From assembly GCA_021029095.1 (NCBI GenBank), contig JAJOHG010000001.1, positions 186,001-250,000 on the forward strand: a stretch of DNA of 64,000 nucleotides. The letters run 5' to 3'. The translations under genes and the position numbers were made by a program. Below, piece by piece: positions 59,995 through 64,000 of the stretch. The notes beneath the pieces were generated by a model, which did not search any database, had not been told where the DNA came from, and saw only the letters and a list, made by a program, of their open reading frames with translations. Positions within the stretch are counted from its first letter, which is position 1. Every line of letters starts with the position of its first letter. The stretch comes from Phellopilus nigrolimitatus. Taxonomy: Eukaryota > Basidiomycota > Agaricomycetes > Hymenochaetales > Hymenochaetaceae.

Positions 59995-61908
59995 ATGTCC
60001 ATGACCTACGACGGCCCACTTTTCTTCGAAGCGCACGGCGCCTCGCTCGTCCCCATGCCCTTTCCGTGCTCCCCCCTGTGTCGGAGCTGTCCGTCAGCAC
60101 ACGCCTCCTCGTCTCGCACTAAACGCTCTGTACGTGTGCCAGTCAGGAGTACATATGATTGCGCTGCGATGAATGATGGTGATCGATGTTCAGACTTGCG
60201 GTGGGCCAGAGTAGAGTCAGACACTCATAATCACCGCCTGAGTCTGTCTGATCCTCCATGCGGACACGCTGCAGTGGTACGTGCATCTTCAATGGCAATT
60301 CGGCCGCCTTCTCTTCGCGATGACGAATTTTGCGGTGTTTATATCTATCTTGTCGCTGATATACTAATTTGTCATTAGGCTGATGTCCACGGACCGTCCC
60401 TTTCGAATGCGTGCTCGAGACCGGTCTCTGGATTAGCTTATGATCAGCCTGACGATGCTTGCACAAATGGTGAACCTGAGTCGTCCTTTATAACACCAAG
60501 ATATTGGCACTGAAACTTTTCACTGTTTTTCCTCTGTTCTCTTTTTCATGTAAATCTTTGAATGTGCCACACGCGCAAAGACACCGAAATGACGCCGGCC
60601 TTCGATAGCGACCAGACTCTGTCGTCACAGGGTCCTTTCGGAACCCCAAGAAGCTTGATGGCTTCTCGTTCTGAAAGGTTTGGGGCAGAATCTTCGCAGG
60701 CTTCCCTTGGCGCAGACTATGACTTGCAACCCAGTTCGGAGTCGGCCCTTCGTCTCACTCTATACAAACGGCAAGAGGCACATGTCTACGAGTCGCAAAG
60801 CACTATATGGGACTGGGTAGCGGGTGTAGAGAGGAGACGGCAGCCGTCGCCACTACCATATTCCTCGGCGCCTCTACCAGAGTCTCTTCCGGTCCCCTAC
60901 GACGTGGACCTAGAAGTAGTCATTGCAAGCACCTCTGTCACTGCACACGCCTCTTCACCAACGACAATGCCTATGCCCAGCTCACCCTCGAGCATTCCTC
61001 TCCAGGGTCCTCGCCTAGGAGCCTTGGCTTTACACTCATCATCTCAATCTGATCGTTCTGTTAACGGACAAGTCCGTGATTGGCAGCGCTTGAGCAACGA
61101 TGCGTCTTTGCACTCTCAGAGCCATTTAACTTCATCATCTCGCTCATCTGCCCCATCTTCACACCTCTCCGCCCTACCTATGGAGTCCACATTTCTCGAC
61201 GAATCGGTGCGCCGAAGCCTCCTTGGACAATGGGCGGATACGAAGGGCTGGAGAGAAGGGGAGTTAGAAGGAGAGGGACCAGTGTTGGGCTCAAGCCGAG
61301 CCTATGAGAATACGTATCCCCGCTCTGCCGGTTCATCATCGCCGCTCTCCGAGACAGACTTCCAGCCCGCCGAGCTGCTGTCGATCCTTGACCACCAGGA
61401 AATTTCACCTCGCGTGCTCCAGAATTTCACCATCGCCCTCACAGATGCGTCTTTGAAAGAGGATGATGCTGATCAAGGCCGTGATCAGGGCGACGATGCT
61501 GACAGTGGCACTATGTCGGTCTCCTTGTCCGGTCCAGATTACCTCCGCGAGCTCGAGTTCATGGACCAGTGGTCGGGATCTCCGCCTGCACTTCGCTCTT
61601 CATCTTCTACATCCTCCCTCGACCCTTTCCACCTCGAGCTCGAGCTGTTCTCTCCTGCATCGGAGACAGGGAACCCTGACGCGGCATCGGTCTGGGATGA
61701 CATGCAATGCTCGCCCGAGGACTCGTCACTCTCCTCGTCGCCGTTCGTCGGCTGGTCGTCCTCGGATTCAGATGCTAAACCCGCACTGCTGTCGATGGGA
61801 CACGTGCCGTCCGTGCCGTTTGCGGCGATTCCCTTGCACCAGCCGCAGCCTGTCAGGCCTATTCCGCCTATTCCTATCCACCTGCTGGACGACTCTCCTC
61901 CAGATTAG
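59995..61908 (+). CDS. Unrecognised Ser/Pro-rich protein, about 546 residues
   Basis: The secure part is the long open frame 60562-61908. I propose three upstream exons, 59995-60133, 60194-60276 and 60379-60469, joined to 60581-61908; the sum is 1641 nt, one frame. The N-terminal part has closely spaced cysteines (PCSPLCRSCPSAH) and WARVESDTHNHRLSL. The rest is low-complexity Ser/Pro, with a short conserved-looking patch TLYKRQEAHVYESQSTIWDW, an acidic stretch (KEDDADQGRDQGDDADSG), and a Pro-rich end VRPIPPIPIHLLDD. No known domain or membrane span is seen. It could be a regulatory or scaffold protein. Alternatives: the ORF starts alone at 60562, or exon 3 reads on to a stop at 60511-60513 as a separate 118-residue product. 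The last acceptor (CAAAG) is weak. Confidence 0.55.
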
Positions 61909-63656
61909 TATCGTTATCGGCCTTTTCCATGCAATGTGTATTTTTTAAAATTATCTTCGCCTTTTACTGTCACCGTGTTTGATCAAAAATCCCAATATGC
62001 ATTGCAATCTATGGGACTGTACGGAACATATAATTCTTGTGATTGGAATCTAGTGCATGGTCCTTCCTTCCTTGAACTTCGCGTGATTGTTTCTACCGAG
62101 CTCGGAAATCATCGGGTTTGAAACTCTGGCCGAATACCAGGGACTGGCAGTTGGCAAGACTCGGAATCAACTTTTGAGACGTACCCATCCAGTTGAACTG
62201 TGGCGGCCATCCATTTCTGCGTGAGTACGTCACGAGACGTTGATTACGTTTATGGGTCGTGTGCAGAGTACGTACTGTATCAAGTTCCTTTCTCCTTGTC
62301 GCACGTAAAGGCCTCCATGAATTGATCTCAAGCGGCTCGGAAGCAGACTCATATTCCTGAAGCAGTCCGAGAATCTCATGGAGCTTAGGCGGTTTCTCCG
62401 GAAGTCCGTACATATGTAACATCTCGGAAACCGTCAAACAGAAGAATTACTACCTAGGTATTTTCTCTGGAAATCTGTTGATCCACTCGACTGTCGCAGA
62501 TTGCTTCGCAGGGAGCCATATATTTTGGATCCAAAAAGAGACGCTTGCTTCCCACGAGTTCTTCCAATAGGTTTTTGTTCGCCTTGTGAAGATATCGACT
62601 CTTGCCTTCTCTGTTTCCTGGCCTCTGCAGGATAACTATCTTGGCTCCCTGTCACTAAATGTCAGGAATCGAGAGCCTTTACCCATCGTCATACTAGCTG
62701 GCGGACGAGTGAGTGTGAAACTCTTGTTTTCTCTCCCTAATTTTCGATCATATAATATGCATTCTTCTTCGTGGTACTTGCCAGGTATTTGAAGCCATTT
62801 GTAGCTATTATTTATGCAGACTAGTATCATACAGAATCAAGACTCGATGCAGTCCGTTGAATCCGTTCCATTTCGTTTGCATTTGCATTGAATTTTCCAG
62901 CGCCTTTCTCAGTCACCTTAGCGCGCAAATGGCTTAAATCCCTTCTGCCAACACGTGAACGTAAGGCGGTACAATATGGCGTTTTGACATTTTCGCTGTC
63001 AGATAGGCAATACCGAATCCGGATTTCCAATCGTCCATTTGACAACTGTCTGGATCAGCTTGATGTGTATCCTTCTTCACATTTCACTGTCGTGTTTTAG
63101 TTGTGGCACCACACTCATCTTGCATTCCTTAAGACACACTTAAGAGTCTTAGACTGCTGTGCTGTTGCGGCGCTGCGTAGTGCTTTACTCCCTCGTAAGT
63201 ATGTTCCTTCGCACGCTGAGTTTAGACCATGCGCAACTCTCTCACAATCTCCGCATCCCACGAATTGTCGTCAGAGTAATCTCCAAGCATTTGAAGACTG
63301 TTTTATTGCGTGGCGGCGGGAAATGGAAGAAAAAAGCGCAGGGGAACAACTGGAACAGATAATTATCCGCTGTCATTCAGCAGGCGACGACGCCGACGGC
63401 GACGATCACGAAAGGTTATCTGGTTACCATAAGCGGCTAATTATAGCAGGAGGCGGGGGAAGTCGGCGTGCCGACTCAAATGAATAGCTGTAGACTCGCA
63501 TGGACACGCATGCCCGACTCGGATAGCTGCGATCCCACTGTCAAGCTGCGACTACTGCGCTTTTTTGTGAGGACGATCAGAAGACACGGTCGGGCAGTAT
63601 ATCTTCCCATGGGACGTTGAACAAACTGCCGCGACTCGGTGCTGTCGATTGCAACC
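61909..63656. other. Gene-poor region upstream of the ABC transporter
   Basis: In 1.75 kb I find no convincing gene. The minus-strand frames 62434-62655 and 62093-62437 are the most protein-like. A GT-AG intron (about 62273-62219) would extend the second one, but no clear start, length or family supports it. Confidence 0.3.
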
Positions 63657-64000
63657 ATGAACTTGCAAACGTTGAGCAAGATATTGCTCACGGATGAGGT
63701 TTATCTACGCCAGTCTTGGGCGCTCTTCGTCAAGAATATGATTGTGTTGTCCAAGCATCCGTATGTGAGTGTTCTTCTGCAATCATTTTTGAATCTATCT
63801 AGAGCTCACGTCGGCGTCCACAGCTGAATCTGCTCAGATGTTTGGTCCTGCCCATTGCATATGGGGTTTTCCTGGCACTTGCTCAACTCTTTTTTACAAA
63901 GCCGAATAATGTAACTGCTCTTCAACCTCATTCTCTTATCGCAAATAACCTTGTTATCGTTTAAAACAGTTTGGCCTTGGTCAACCTGTCCCAGTCGCTT
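63657..64000 (+). CDS. ABCA-type ABC transporter, N-terminal part (partial)
   Basis: The ATG at 63657-63659 opens MNLQTLSKILLTDEVYLRQS, then WALFVKNMIVLSKHPY. After an intron (63765-63823) the first membrane helix follows: LLRCLVLPIAYGVFLALAQL. A second intron (63911-63969) leads to FGLGQPVPVA at the window edge. A cytosolic stretch with an RQ-x-ALxxKN pattern before the first long helix is typical of full-length fungal ABCA-like transporters, which move lipids or other hydrophobic compounds. Only about 75 residues are visible; the ATP-binding domains lie outside the window, so the class is an inference. Confidence 0.65.

Noticed and set aside
62093..62655. Two minus-strand frames that might form a small gene
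   Set aside because: The only direct intron between them would be about 31 nt, other joins fail in frame, and no family is recognised.

Overview
The window is nuclear DNA from a filamentous basidiomycete, most likely an agaricomycete. The evidence is a class I hydrophobin with the eight-cysteine pattern, an SC15-like secreted wall protein, and genes packed on both strands and broken by many introns of about 50-70 nt. Intergenic gaps are short, and the housekeeping proteins are typically fungal. I worked from the sequence alone. Exon joins were accepted when splice sites, reading frame and the expected protein family agreed; for most genes the summed exon length is also a multiple of three.

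Layout. 1-9.1 kb: the 5' part of a membrane-anchored TolB-propeller/amidohydrolase (-), ubiquitin-eL40 (+), a GNAT acetyltransferase (-) and the ribosome-biogenesis factor UTP14 (+). 9.1-18.9 kb: COX6 (-), an 801-bp non-autonomous DNA transposon with perfect 22-bp inverted ends, a fucosyltransferase-like type II membrane protein (+), a TRA2-like splicing factor (+), an NTF2-like protein with a 24-nt microexon (-), and an RWDD2-type protein (+). 19-31.7 kb: three large minus-strand genes, namely an Sro7/Lgl/tomosyn-like exocytosis regulator, a coiled-coil protein of about 1,550 residues, and a DH-PH-FYVE Rho exchange factor. 32-38 kb: a paralogue of the fucosyltransferase-like gene (+), a gene-poor stretch, the hydrophobin (+) and ribosomal protein eL28 (+).

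38-50.4 kb: a TRF4-type poly(A) polymerase (+), divergent uS4 (-) and eL21 (+) sharing a 216-bp promoter, an SR-type nuclear protein (-), the SC15-like protein (+), a small GON7-like protein (+), mitochondrial uL2m (-) and RVB2/reptin (+). 50.4-64 kb: an unrecognised six-exon gene (+), a METTL21/FAM86-like methyltransferase with an apparent one-base frame break (+), a homeodomain factor (-), a stand-alone Nup96 (+), an unrecognised Ser/Pro-rich gene (+) and the first exons of an ABCA-type transporter (+).

Themes. Ribosome production and RNA processing are strongly represented (eL40, UTP14, TRA2, eL28, TRF4, uS4, eL21, uL2m, RVB2). A second group concerns the secretory pathway and cell surface (Sro7-like, RhoGEF, two glycosyltransferase-like proteins, hydrophobin, SC15-like). 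I see no gene cluster that forms a pathway, no CRISPR or phage-type system, and no clear tRNA or rRNA gene. The most unusual items are the inverted-repeat element, the duplicated glycosyltransferase-like pair with conserved introns, GC-AG introns and microexons, competing acceptors in eL28, two apparent one-base frame breaks, the split Nup96, and two orphan genes assembled here from small exons.
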